DNA of 64,000 bases from the NCBI RefSeq assembly GCF_041438805.1, contig NZ_CP109190.1, positions 1,736,001 to 1,800,000 on the forward strand, in the 5' to 3' direction. This DNA comes from Streptomyces sp. NBC_01707. Lineage in GTDB: Bacteria; Actinomycetota; Actinomycetes; Streptomycetales; Streptomycetaceae. The translations under genes and the position numbers were made by a program. Of this stretch, positions 8,702 to 16,740 are shown one piece after another (the stretch's first letter is position 1; each line of letters starts with the position of its first letter). A model generated the notes under the pieces. It saw only the letters and a program-made list of their open reading frames with translations, was not told the origin of the DNA and made no database searches.

Positions 8702-9373
8702 TCAGGACCCCAGGAGCCGGGCCAGTTCGGTCGGCTTGGTGACCATCGGCCAGTGGCCCGAGTCGATGTCCACGAAGTCGACGTGGTTGGCCTTGGCGAG
8801 CTCGGGGACGTCACCGGCGCCGATCCACTCCTGAGCCTGGGCGGGGGTGAATTCGGGGCACACGAGTACGACCGGGACGTCGAACCGTCGCTCGTCCACC
8901 AGGCGCACCAGACCCTTGGTCACTCCTGTGGGGACCGGAATCGCGGCAGCTGCGATGCTGCGCCTGGCCTCCTCATCGAGGTCGGCGGAGTCCGGCCCCT
9001 CGAACGGGCCCCAGCCGGGGAACGGCATGACACCGTCCTTCGCCTCGAAGAGGTCGGCGTAGGGTTCCCCGTCGGCGGCCGGGAAGCCGCCGATGAGGAC
9101 GACTTCGGCCACCTTCTCCGGTCGCGCGTCGGCGGCCAGCCAAGCCAGGGTGCAGGCGGCGGAATGCCCCACCACCATGGGCTTTTCGGGTGCCGCGTCA
9201 ATGGCCGCGAGCACTGCGGCCACCTGGTCGTCGAGCGTGGCCGACGCAGCTCCGTCGCCCTGGCCGGGAAGGGTGAGCGGCACGGGGCGGTGGCCGAGTG
9301 ACTCGAGCGTGGGCACGACATCGTCCCATGCGGATCCGTCGAGCCACAGGCCGGCGATGAGCAGGATGTCCAT
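8702..9373 (-). CDS. Alpha/beta hydrolase
   Basis: A 223 aa alpha/beta-fold hydrolase. The N-terminus LLIAGLWLDGSAWDDVVPTL is typical of small esterase/haloperoxidase-like hydrolases. The nucleophile Ser71 sits in VVGHSAACTLAWLA and the catalytic His is likely in IDSGHWPM. The substrate is not known. The start codon lies 2 nt after the stop of the DinB/pentapeptide gene, so the two are translationally coupled. Confidence 0.87.
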   Translation of the reverse strand: MDILLIAGLWLDGSAWDDVVPTLESLGHRPVPLTLPGQGDGAASATLDDQVAAVLAAIDAAPEKPMVVGHSAACTLAWLAADARPEKVAEVVLIGGFPAADGEPYADLFEAKDGVMPFPGWGPFEGPDSADLDEEARRSIAAAAIPVPTGVTKGLVRLVDERRFDVPVVLVCPEFTPAQAQEWIGAGDVPELAKANHVDFVDIDSGHWPMVTKPTELARLLGS

Positions 9374-9375
9374 GA

Positions 9376-10185
9376 TCAGTTCTCTTTCTCCAGTGAGGTC
9401 AGATCACGTTCGGCATAAAGCCGGTGTTCCCATTCCTCGTTGATGACGATGCTGAGACATTCCTTGAAGGGGAAGTTCTCGGCGCGGGGCCAACCGGGCT
9501 CGGTGCGCGTGACCGCAGAGGCAAGTCGCTCGTCGGTGAGTGACTCCATGACGTGGCGGACCATCGCCTGGCGTTCGCGTCGGACCGTGAGCACCTCGTC
9601 GAGCGAGGGGCGCGCCTCGCGGTCCCACGGGATACCGTCCCAGCCGGGCGCCTCGTCCCACGGCAGGTCCAGCCGGTGCCAGGGCGAGGGGTTCCCGAGA
9701 ATCATTCGGCCCACCCAGGCGGCGCCGGCGAAGTTGAGGTGTCGCAGGGTCTGGATGAAGGACCACTCGTCGTCGATGCTGCGATGGAGCACCGCTTCGG
9801 GGAACGTCCTCGCACGCGCGACCGTGCCCTCCCAGAGCCGCTCCAGGATTGCCCACGCCGCACGGAACCCGTCGGTGTCGTCGGGGCGCATCCTCGCCCG
9901 CTCGGGCATGCGACGGTTCAGTTCGGCTTCGACGAGCGGTGCGATGTCGACACCGTTCACGACGACGTTCCTCAGCTCGCCGCTGATCTCGACGTCGACC
10001 AACTCGACGCCGCGCATGCGGATCTCGTGGAACAGGGCGCCACGGACCTGCACCCCGGTGAGGTCAACTGCGTTCATGCGGGCTTCGTTGAGGGATACCT
10101 GGGTGAAAGTGGCGCCCCGGAGGCTGACGCGGTCGAAGCCTGCTCCGGTGAGGTCCTGCTCGCGGAACTCGGTCACGAACGTCAC
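9376..10185 (-). CDS. Pentapeptide-repeat plus DinB-like domain fusion protein
   Basis: A 269 aa protein with two parts. Residues 1-70 form short A(D/N)L-type pentapeptide repeats (DLTGAGFDRVSLRGATF, NAVDLTGVQVRGALF). Residues 95-265 are a DinB/DUF664-type helical bundle, with RSIDDEWSFIQTLRHL, W..R.I (GAAWVGRMILG) and INEEWEHRLYAERDL, carrying His residues at metal-site positions. Such bundles occur in thiol-dependent metalloenzymes; the function here is unknown. The GTG at 10185 begins the repeats. It is first gene of a coupled two-gene operon and divergent from the WYL regulator, which may control it. Confidence 0.8.
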   Translation of the reverse strand: MTFVTEFREQDLTGAGFDRVSLRGATFTQVSLNEARMNAVDLTGVQVRGALFHEIRMRGVELVDVEISGELRNVVVNGVDIAPLVEAELNRRMPERARMRPDDTDGFRAAWAILERLWEGTVARARTFPEAVLHRSIDDEWSFIQTLRHLNFAGAAWVGRMILGNPSPWHRLDLPWDEAPGWDGIPWDREARPSLDEVLTVRRERQAMVRHVMESLTDERLASAVTRTEPGWPRAENFPFKECLSIVINEEWEHRLYAERDLTSLEKEN

Positions 10186-10246
10186 CCTAGGACCAATTCC
10201 GGACGATCTACTTCCGGCTTGTCCCGTGCCCATCTAGTCTGCTCGT
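10186..10246. promoter_or_regulatory. Divergent promoter region, WYL regulator and DinB operon
   Basis: A 61-nt gap between divergent starts holds both promoters. The TCCTAGG and GGAATTGGTCC stretch near 10186-10205 is partly symmetric. No certain operator can be drawn by eye. Confidence 0.35.
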
Positions 10247-11209
10247 GTGCCGACCGACTCCAGCCCCACCGCACGAGCTCTGCGCGCCATCGAGATCCTC
10301 CGTACCCGCCCCGGCGTGACGGCCGACGAACTCGCCGCGGCTCTGGGAGTCACGGAGCGGGCGGCGCGTCGGTATGTCGAGATCCTCAGGGAGGCGGGGA
10401 TCCCCGTGGAGTCGACCCGGGGCCGCCATGGTGGGTACCGGCTCGGGCGCGGGACGAGGCTGCCTCCGGTCGTCTTCACGGAGCACGAGGCACTCGGCCT
10501 GGTCATGGCGGTCCTCGACGGCCAGCCGGCTGCCGCCGAGGTCGACGACCTCGTCGGTGCCGCCCTGAGCAAGGTCATCCGGGCACTGCCCGAGAACGTC
10601 GGCCGACAGGCGGCGGCGTTGCGAGAGCACGCGTCAGCTGCGCCCGACCGGTACTCGGCCCGTCCGGATCCCTCGCTCACCAGCGCTCTCGTCGCCGCCA
10701 TCGCAGCCCGACGTCGCGTGCTGATCACGTATCGGAGTGAGTCCGGCAACGAGTGGGAGGCCGAGGTGGATCCCTGGGCGGTCGTCGTCCGCCACGGGCG
10801 CTGGTACCTCCTGTGTCACTCCCATCGCGCCGACGCGATCCGCACCTACCGGGTCGACCGCGTCCGCACGGTCCAGCGGACCGCCCGTGGGTTCGATCCG
10901 CCCGACGGTCTCGACCCGGTGGCAGCGGTGGAGGAGAACCTGGGCACCGGGTGGGAGTTCCCCACCCGCGTGGTGTTCGACGCTCCACCGGCCGAGGTGG
11001 CGCCATGGATCCGGCCTCCCATGGGGCGACTTGAACCATCGGGGGACGGGTGCGTGCTCGTCGGCAGCACGAGCAATCCGTCGATGTACGCGCAGGAGTG
11101 GTTGGCGAGCGTGCCGTTCCCCTTCCGCGTCGACGGCGGACAAGAACTCCGTGCCGCGGTCGCGACGCTCGCGGCACGTTTCGCCGCCGCCCTGGCGGAC
11201 CGGCCCTGA
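10247..11209 (+). CDS. WYL-domain (YafY-type) transcriptional regulator
   Basis: A 320 aa regulator. An N-terminal HTH_11 domain covers about residues 8-65 (TRPGVTADELAAALGVTERAARRYVEILREAGIPVES, quoted across two turns), followed by the helical linker and a WYL domain at about 150-225 with HGRWYLLCHSHRADAIRTYRVDRV. A WCX-type C-terminal domain completes it. The GTG start follows GTCTGCTC without a strong ribosome site, so a leaderless or short-leader transcript is possible. Divergence from the hydrolase operon suggests local control; WYL domains are known to bind nucleotides or nucleic acid. Confidence 0.9.
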   Translation: MPTDSSPTARALRAIEILRTRPGVTADELAAALGVTERAARRYVEILREAGIPVESTRGRHGGYRLGRGTRLPPVVFTEHEALGLVMAVLDGQPAAAEVDDLVGAALSKVIRALPENVGRQAAALREHASAAPDRYSARPDPSLTSALVAAIAARRRVLITYRSESGNEWEAEVDPWAVVVRHGRWYLLCHSHRADAIRTYRVDRVRTVQRTARGFDPPDGLDPVAAVEENLGTGWEFPTRVVFDAPPAEVAPWIRPPMGRLEPSGDGCVLVGSTSNPSMYAQEWLASVPFPFRVDGGQELRAAVATLAARFAAALADRP

Positions 11210-11307
11210 CAGCGATATCGAAGGACTCGGTCGACGGACTGCGCCCAGTCGGTGGTTCACGGCCAGGGCCGGCGAGGCACATCGCCGCGCGGGTGCGGCA
11301 TCGGCGG

Positions 11308-12402
11308 TCACAGCCAGCCGTTGCGCTTGAAGCCCCGGTGGATGACGAAGCAAGCGGTAGCGATGACGGCGAGAGCGACCGGGTAGCCGAAGCGCCAGTG
11401 CAGTCCGGGCATGTGATCGAAGTTCATGCCGTAGACGCCACACACCATCGTCGGCACGGCGATGATCGCGGCCCAGGCGGTGATCTTCCGCATGTCCTCG
11501 TTCTGCTTGACGGTGACCTGGGCGAGGTGGGCCTGGAGGATGGAGTCGAGCAGCGCGTCGAAGTCGGTGATCTGCTCGATGACTCGGGCCAAGTGGTCCG
11601 CGACGTCACGGAAGTACGCCTGTATCTCGCGGTCGACGGAGCGCATCGGCTCGGTGGTGAGCACCTGGAGGGGGCGGCCGAGCGGGACGACGGCACGCTT
11701 GAGTTCCAGAAGTTCGCGCTTGAGCTGGTAGATACGCCCGACGTCGGCGCTCTGAGAGCCGTGCGGTGAGAACACGTCCGTCTCGACCTGGTCGATGTCG
11801 CCCTGGACGGCATCGGTGACGGTCAGATAGTCGTCGACGACGTGGTCGGCGATGGCGTGGAGAACAACAGCCGGTCCCTTGGCCAGTTGCCGTGGGTCCG
11901 CTTCGAGGCCTTCGCGCAGGGAGCCCAGGGAGCCGTGGCGTCCGTGCCGTACGGTCACCACGAAGTCGGGGCCGGCGAAGACCATGATCTCTCCGGTGTC
12001 CACCACCTCGCTGGTGGCGGTCAGTTCCTCGTGCTCGACGTAGGCGACCGACTTGAAGACGGCGAACAGGACGTCGCCGTACTGCTGGACCTTGGGCCGC
12101 TGGTGGGCGTGGACGGCGTCCTCGACGGCGAGCGGGTGCAGACCGAACAGCTCGGCAACCCGCACGAACTCCGTCTCGGTGGGCTCGTGCAGGCCGAGCC
12201 ATACGAAGCCGTCGCCGCGTTTGCGTACGCGGGCGACGGATTCCTCGACGCTGGGGGCCGCCTGCTGGCGGACGCCGTCGCGGTAGATGACGCAGTTGAC
12301 CACGGTGGAGCCCAGCGGCGAACGGGCCGGGTGGCTGAGGTCCACAGGGCGCTCCCGCCGCGCCAGACGGGCGACTTTGCGCAGGCTGCCGACCATCGAC
12401 AT
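11308..12402 (-). CDS. corA: CorA family divalent-cation (Mg2+/Co2+) transporter
   Basis: A 364 aa inner-membrane channel of the usual length. The cytoplasmic domain includes WLGLHEPTETEF, LHPLAVEDAVHAHQRPKV and the long coiled helix VKQNEDMRKITAWAAIIAVPTM leading into TM1. The pore signature GMN is present in YGMNFDHMPGLHW, followed by TM2 and a short basic tail. It imports Mg2+ (or Co2+/Ni2+) down the membrane potential. It converges on the WYL gene with a 98-nt gap and has no operon partner. Confidence 0.93.
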   Translation of the reverse strand: MSMVGSLRKVARLARRERPVDLSHPARSPLGSTVVNCVIYRDGVRQQAAPSVEESVARVRKRGDGFVWLGLHEPTETEFVRVAELFGLHPLAVEDAVHAHQRPKVQQYGDVLFAVFKSVAYVEHEELTATSEVVDTGEIMVFAGPDFVVTVRHGRHGSLGSLREGLEADPRQLAKGPAVVLHAIADHVVDDYLTVTDAVQGDIDQVETDVFSPHGSQSADVGRIYQLKRELLELKRAVVPLGRPLQVLTTEPMRSVDREIQAYFRDVADHLARVIEQITDFDALLDSILQAHLAQVTVKQNEDMRKITAWAAIIAVPTMVCGVYGMNFDHMPGLHWRFGYPVALAVIATACFVIHRGFKRNGWL

Positions 12403-12746
12403 GAAGTACTCCTTCGCCAGGTGCGGGCCAGTGTGCCAGGAGAAGGTAAAGCGGAGGTCAGAGCCTGCGGCGGCCTGCTCCTACACACGAAGCGACCCGG
12501 GTGTCACCTTTGGCGACGCCGGCCCGGGGTTCCGTGCCAAGGCCCCCTGTGGGTTCCGTCCGAAGGTCCTGGCGCCACGCCGACCAGGACCGCCGTGGCC
12601 CGTCAGCGTCGCGTTACGGGGTGGCGGCTCGGCGTCAAGCATCCGTCAGTGCGGGGGCCCGTCGCCGGTGGGCGGGCATAGCTTCGGTGGAACGCCCGGC
12701 CGGTCCGACCGGGCGACGCCAGTCGCCTTCCGCGAGGAGCAGCACC
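12403..12746. other. Divergent intergenic region, no gene seen
   Basis: About 340 nt between corA and the SAV_915 gene. Frames here are GC-bias shadows. It presumably carries both promoters. No M-box-like magnesium riboswitch pattern was recognised upstream of corA. Confidence 0.4.
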
Positions 12747-13163
12747 ATGTCTCCAGTCGAGTTTCCCGAGGATCCCGAGCCTTCTGAACGGTTCCCGGCC
12801 GGACTTCTCCACGTCCCTGTCCGGTCGGGGCCCTCTGGATGCACCACCCGGTTCTTCCGCACCCCCCTGGGCGGCCGCACGGCCGTCGGATTCACCTCGG
12901 CGGCGAAACTCACCGCCACTCTGGGCCCGGACCAGGCCTGCATCAGGCTCTCCGAACCCGCACTGCGCGCACTCGCGGCCCCCCTGGGTGTGACCGCCCT
13001 CACCGTCGACCCGCAGTTCTCCGCCCCCGCGACAACCCCTTCGGTCTCCAGGGACATCGAACGTGCGAGCTCCTCGCGTGCATGGCATCCCCAGCACGTG
13101 GGTGCCCTGCGAGTGACTGGCGCCGCTGCTGTCGTCGCCTGTCTGAACCTGCTGATCGGCTGA
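12747..13163 (+). CDS. SAV_915 family protein
   Basis: A 138 aa protein with a C-terminal hydrophobic segment (VTGAAAVVACLNLLIG). The core (PAGLLHVPVRSGPSGCTTRFFRTPLGGRTAVGFTS, quoted across its motif, then LGPDQACIRLSEPALRALAAPLGVTALTVDPQ) matches the Streptomyces SAV_915 family as I know it; the function is unknown. GAGGAG lies 8 nt before the ATG. The stop is 12 nt before the LysA-type gene, so the two form an operon, a recurrent pairing for this family. Confidence 0.78.
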   Translation: MSPVEFPEDPEPSERFPAGLLHVPVRSGPSGCTTRFFRTPLGGRTAVGFTSAAKLTATLGPDQACIRLSEPALRALAAPLGVTALTVDPQFSAPATTPSVSRDIERASSSRAWHPQHVGALRVTGAAAVVACLNLLIG

Positions 13164-13175
13164 GGAGGCGCCACC

Positions 13176-14576
13176 ATGTCAGTCACCGTTCCGTCGTCCC
13201 TTGCGTCGCCGCTTCCGGCATCGCCCCCGGCCTCCCTGCCCTCGGACCCCCGGGCCCCGTCCCGCATCGTCGGCCACGCCGACGGCCTGTCCGTCTGGCC
13301 CCGCTCCACCCGCCCCGAGGCGGACGGGGACGTCTCCGTCAGCGGGGTCTCCCTCGCCGAGGTGGCCGACCGCTTCGGCACCCCCGTCTACGTACTGGAC
13401 GAGCAGGAGGTCCGCGAGCGCTGCCGTACGTACCGCACAGCGTTCCCCGAGGCCGACATCGTCTACGCCGCGAAGGCGTTCCTGTGCCGTGCGCTCGCGC
13501 ACTGGGTGCAAGAAGAGGGCCTGGGCCTGGACGTCTGCTCCGCAGGGGAGCTTGCGCTCGCCGTCACCACCGGCTTCCCGCCCGAGAACATCGTGATGCA
13601 CGGCAACGCCAAGAGCCCCGAGGACCTGCGCACCGCCATTCGGCTCGGTGTCGGACGGATCGTCGTGGACAGCGCGTCCGAGATCGCGCGCCTCGCCGCG
13701 ATCACCCCAGCCGACACCCGCCAGAAAGTCATGGTGCGGGTGGTCCCCGGCATCGCCGCCGGCGGACATGCCAAGATCCGCACCGGCACCGACGACCAGA
13801 AGTTCGGCCTGTCGATCACGGACGGATCCGCGCAGCACGCGGTCACCCGGATACTCGACCAGCGACACCTGGAACTCGTGGGCCTGCACTGCCACATCGG
13901 TTCGCAGATCGCCACGGTCAAGCCGTACGTCGTCGCCGTGCGGCGCATGGTCGGCCTGATGGCCCGGATCAGGGACCAGCACGGCATCGCCCTCCCTCAG
14001 CTGAACATCGGCGGCGGCCACGCCATCGCCTACCGGCCCGGTGAGGAGAGCATGAACGTGGCCGTGCTGGCCGGGCGGGTCCGCGCCGAGTTGGAGGACG
14101 GTTGCGCCCGCGCCGGGCTCCCGGTGCCGCGGCTCACCCTGGAGCCCGGCCGTGCGGTGGTCGGACCGGCCGGCGTCGCCGTCTATCACGTGCTCGCCGT
14201 GAAGCGAACCGGCGAGCACACGTTCGTCGCCGTCGACGGCGGCATGAGCGACAACCCCCGGCCCGCGCTCTACGGCGTGCAGTACGCGCCCCGCCTCATC
14301 GGCCGACCCTCGTCGGCGCCGCCCCGCCTCGTCACCGTCGTGGGCCGGCACTGCGAGGCCGGCGACGTCCTCGCCGACGGAGTGGCGCTCCCGGGCGACA
14401 TACGCCCCGGCGACCTCCTCGCCGTTCCCGCGGCCGGGGCTTACCACCTCTCCATGGCCTCCGGTTACAACCTCGTCGGCCGACCCCCCGTCGTCGCAGT
14501 GTCCGACGGCACCGCACGCGTACTCGTACGCCGCGAATCACTGGACGACATGAGCCGCAGAGACATCGGCCTGTGA
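13176..14576 (+). CDS. lysA: Diaminopimelate decarboxylase family (LysA-type) enzyme
   Basis: A 466 aa PLP-dependent fold-III decarboxylase. The PLP lysine is Lys100 in VYAAKAF; other motifs are LDVCSAGEL, the HIGSQ loop, GGGHAIAY, EPGRAVVG, and the active-site Cys in GRHCEAGDVLADG (the family usually has CESGD). It would convert meso-diaminopimelate to lysine. The pairing with SAV_915 and the roughly 50-residue Pro/Ser-rich N-terminal extension suggest a paralogue rather than the housekeeping LysA; acting on a related amino acid is possible. A hairpin follows 57 nt downstream. Confidence 0.85.
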   Translation: MSVTVPSSLASPLPASPPASLPSDPRAPSRIVGHADGLSVWPRSTRPEADGDVSVSGVSLAEVADRFGTPVYVLDEQEVRERCRTYRTAFPEADIVYAAKAFLCRALAHWVQEEGLGLDVCSAGELALAVTTGFPPENIVMHGNAKSPEDLRTAIRLGVGRIVVDSASEIARLAAITPADTRQKVMVRVVPGIAAGGHAKIRTGTDDQKFGLSITDGSAQHAVTRILDQRHLELVGLHCHIGSQIATVKPYVVAVRRMVGLMARIRDQHGIALPQLNIGGGHAIAYRPGEESMNVAVLAGRVRAELEDGCARAGLPVPRLTLEPGRAVVGPAGVAVYHVLAVKRTGEHTFVAVDGGMSDNPRPALYGVQYAPRLIGRPSSAPPRLVTVVGRHCEAGDVLADGVALPGDIRPGDLLAVPAAGAYHLSMASGYNLVGRPPVVAVSDGTARVLVRRESLDDMSRRDIGL

Positions 14577-14633
14577 CACCGGCCCCCACGCCCAGCGTCC
14601 GCCGAACCCCCCTCTCGGCGGACGCCGCTCGAC

Positions 14634-14668
14634 ACACATCTGATGGCCCGACAGGCCACCAGATGTGT
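14634..14668 (+). terminator. Hairpin terminator after the LysA-type gene
   Basis: Fifteen-base arms ACACATCTGATGGCC and GGCCACCAGATGTGT pair with one mismatch around a 5-nt loop, 57 nt after the stop codon. Most likely the end of the SAV_915-lysA transcript. Confidence 0.6.
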
Positions 14669-14951
14669 CCGGGCAACTCGTCGAGCGCGAGGTGCCCCTC
14701 TCGCGCTCGCTCAGGCGTGTGATCACCGCACCATTGTCCGAACTGTCAAGCATTGTGCCTGTTACCCGATTTACGTGACACCGGTGGCGGAGCGCGGGGT
14801 GGTGTGGCGTGGTGTGCGGGTGCGCCGGTAAGGGCTTGTCGCCGGGGGTGGCGGGGGTGGTTGCCGTGCTCAGTGATTGTCAGGGTCACGTCTGTGGGGA
14901 GTGCGTGACGACTGCAGTCGTCGGTTACGGAAATATCCGCATTTTGTAACG

Positions 14952-15024
14952 CAGGCTGAAGCCTGTGCCGGTGGGCGGGCGGGTGGTTCAGAGTGTGGGT
15001 CCTCGGCTTGTTGAGCCGGGACCC
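14952..15024 (+). other. Two leader hairpins upstream of the lamin-tail gene
   Basis: The first is CAGGCT-GA-AGCCTG (14952-14965). The second runs from 14997 to 15024, with GGGTCC-T-CGGCT pairing to AGCCG-GGACCC with one bulge. They lie in the probable 5' leader of the gene starting at 15083. A regulatory RNA role is possible but no known riboswitch class was recognised. The rest of 14669-15082 shows no gene. Confidence 0.4.
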
Positions 15025-15082
15025 GCACCGCGCAACATGGCTCCGACCTGGGCCTGGGCGCCTCTACTTGAGGGGACATCAC

Positions 15083-15601
15083 GTGTCTGCTTCTCGTACT
15101 GTCCGTCGTCTCGTCGCTACCGGTCTGGCGGCCGGTTCCCTTGTCGCCGTCGTGGCGATGCCGGCATCGGCCGACGACGGCCACCACCGTGGCCGTCACC
15201 ACCAGACGTACTCCCGTGTGGTGCTCGGCGGCATCCAGTACAACAGCCCGGGCGTCGACGACCACTCCAACCGTTCCCTGAACGGGGAATGGGTCGAGGT
15301 CACCAACACCGGCTACCGGCCGGTGAACCTGGACGGATGGACACTGTCGAACCGGGACGGCAAGCGCTACCGCTTCGACGACCTGCGTCTGGGCGCCCGG
15401 GCCACCGTCCGCGTCCACACCGGACGCGGCTACGACACCCGCGCCCACGTCTACCAGGACCGCCGCTTCGACTACGTCTGGAGCAACTACTCCGACAAGG
15501 CCACCCTGCGCGACGACCACGGCCGGACCGTCGACACCAAGTCCTGGGGCCGCGACCGCGACCGCGACCACCGCTACAACGACCGCGGACACCGCCGCTG
15601 A
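15083..15601 (+). CDS. Secreted lamin-tail domain protein
   Basis: A 172 aa protein with a signal peptide (residues 1-30, basic start then GLAAGSLVAVVAMPASA) and a single lamin-tail (LTD) immunoglobulin-like domain: IQYNSPGVDD, LNGEWVEVTNTGYRPVNLDGWTLSN, ATVRVHTG, VWSNYSDKATLRDDHGR (each quoted in part). The ends are His/Arg/Asp-rich. The GTG at 15083 follows GAGGGGA and begins the signal peptide. LTD domains in bacteria are often on secreted nucleases or cell-surface proteins; here it stands alone, so it may bind nucleic acid or the envelope. Its function is unknown. Confidence 0.83.
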   Translation: MSASRTVRRLVATGLAAGSLVAVVAMPASADDGHHRGRHHQTYSRVVLGGIQYNSPGVDDHSNRSLNGEWVEVTNTGYRPVNLDGWTLSNRDGKRYRFDDLRLGARATVRVHTGRGYDTRAHVYQDRRFDYVWSNYSDKATLRDDHGRTVDTKSWGRDRDRDHRYNDRGHRR

Positions 15602-15797
15602 CCTGACCCCGTCCGCCACCGCCTGCTGACAGCCACAGCGGACCTCCCGGAACGGCTGCGTGCCGCCACCCCCCGCCCCCGAAGTGGCGGCACGCAGCCC
15701 ACGCGCTCACCGGCCACCCCCCTCGGGCGGGATGGGCGCGGGCCTGTCGTCGGTCGACAGGCCGCCCCGGGAGCCAGGACGGCACAACCTGACGAGC

Positions 15798-15834
15798 AGC
15801 CGCCGTCGCACCTTGGTTCGGTGCGACGGCGGCT
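15798..15834. terminator. Strong bidirectional terminator hairpin
   Basis: Perfect 15-bp arms (AGCCGCCGTCGCACC and its complement) around a 7-nt loop, ending TTTG on the plus strand. It sits between the convergent lamin-tail gene and the 57-aa gene and can serve both. Confidence 0.8.
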
Positions 15835-15852
15835 TTGTGGGCAGGACCGCTA

Positions 15853-16026
15853 CTACAGCTCCCGCTCGATCTGGTTCTCGCTGATCTTCTCTTCGCGCAT
15901 GGTCATCTCGTTCTGGACGGCATAGCGAGTCTGCGGCCCGCTGCCCTCGGCCTGCCGGATCTCGCCCCGCTGGATCTCGTCCTGGTGGTCCCGGTACTCC
16001 ACGTGCTGTCCCTTGCGGTAGGGCAT
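15853..16026 (-). CDS. Small hydrophilic conserved-type protein (57 aa)
   Basis: A 57-codon gene starting MPYRKGQHVEYRDHQDEI and ending KISENQIEREL. It is highly charged with no membrane segment. The opening KGQHVEYRD resembles the start of KOW-like small beta-barrel proteins, but no family can be named with certainty. A GGAG ribosome site lies 8 nt before the ATG, codon third positions are GC-rich and the frame ends just before a strong bidirectional terminator, all of which support a real gene. Function unknown. Confidence 0.65.
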   Translation of the reverse strand: MPYRKGQHVEYRDHQDEIQRGEIRQAEGSGPQTRYAVQNEMTMREEKISENQIEREL

Positions 16027-16371
16027 GGGAAATCTCCAAGTCTCGTGTAGGTCGGCGAGGGGGATCGGCCCGCTCGTTCAGCGGGGGCGCCCCTCTTGGC
16101 GCCCGCGACTGTCACTGGGCGCACTGACAGCCCACTCCCAACTCCGCCCGCCAGCAACCACAACGGGCCGAATGGAGGACCCTGTCCTCGCGATCCGCAC
16201 CGCGCTCATGGTGGTCAACCCGTCGAACGGGCAGGGCCCGCTGTCACGGAACAGCCGGGACGAGCAGGACCGGACCGGTCGGGGCGCTGACGGCCTGACG
16301 ACCTCGGCGAACATCGCAGCCGGGCCGGGCCGGGCCGGGCGTGGGACCGGAGGTGATGTGGTCGGACGACG
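16027..16371. other. Intergenic stretch, no gene seen
   Basis: About 345 nt with only GC-shadow frames. It contains a short run of GGGCC repeats near 16322-16341. Confidence 0.4.
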
Positions 16372-16624
16372 TCACTCCAACGGCCGGAACCGGCCGTTCT
16401 CGTCGAGGCCGTAGAGGATGCCCAGCTCCGGATACGTCTCCAGCTCACCCGGGGCCGACTGCGAGCCGGGCGGCCAAGTCCTCGTGACAGTTGTCGGGCA
16501 CCGGCGACGGACGGCCGGTGTCGCGCAGCCGTCGGGATGCGGAGATGATGTCGTCCGTGGCGAGCGCGATGTCCTGAGAGACCTTGCCGCTGTCGGTGGA
16601 CGCAGGCACGATGCCATGTCCCAT
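16372..16624 (-). pseudogene. Small gene split by a frameshift
   Basis: From ATG at 16624 the frame reads MGHGIVPASTDSGKVSQDIA and continues to CHEDLAARLAVGPG before a TGA at 16445. The next frame then continues sensibly as GELETYPELGILYGLDENGR and ends at 16372. Removing one C from the CCCC run near 16453-16456 would join them into an 83-residue protein. No family is recognised. It could be a true pseudogene, a sequencing error, or two unrelated frames. Confidence 0.4.
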
Positions 16625-16740
16625 GTGGTGACGGGATGTTGATTGCTCACTTTCACTGACCTGCCCCCCGCAGCAACGCTGTGACCTCGGACCTGAAAAC
16701 GGTCGCACCCCGTGCGGCAGAACGCCCTACGCTGACCACC

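Noticed and set aside
16322..16341. GGGCC tandem repeat
   Set aside because: Too short and too common in such GC-rich DNA to be called a repeat element.
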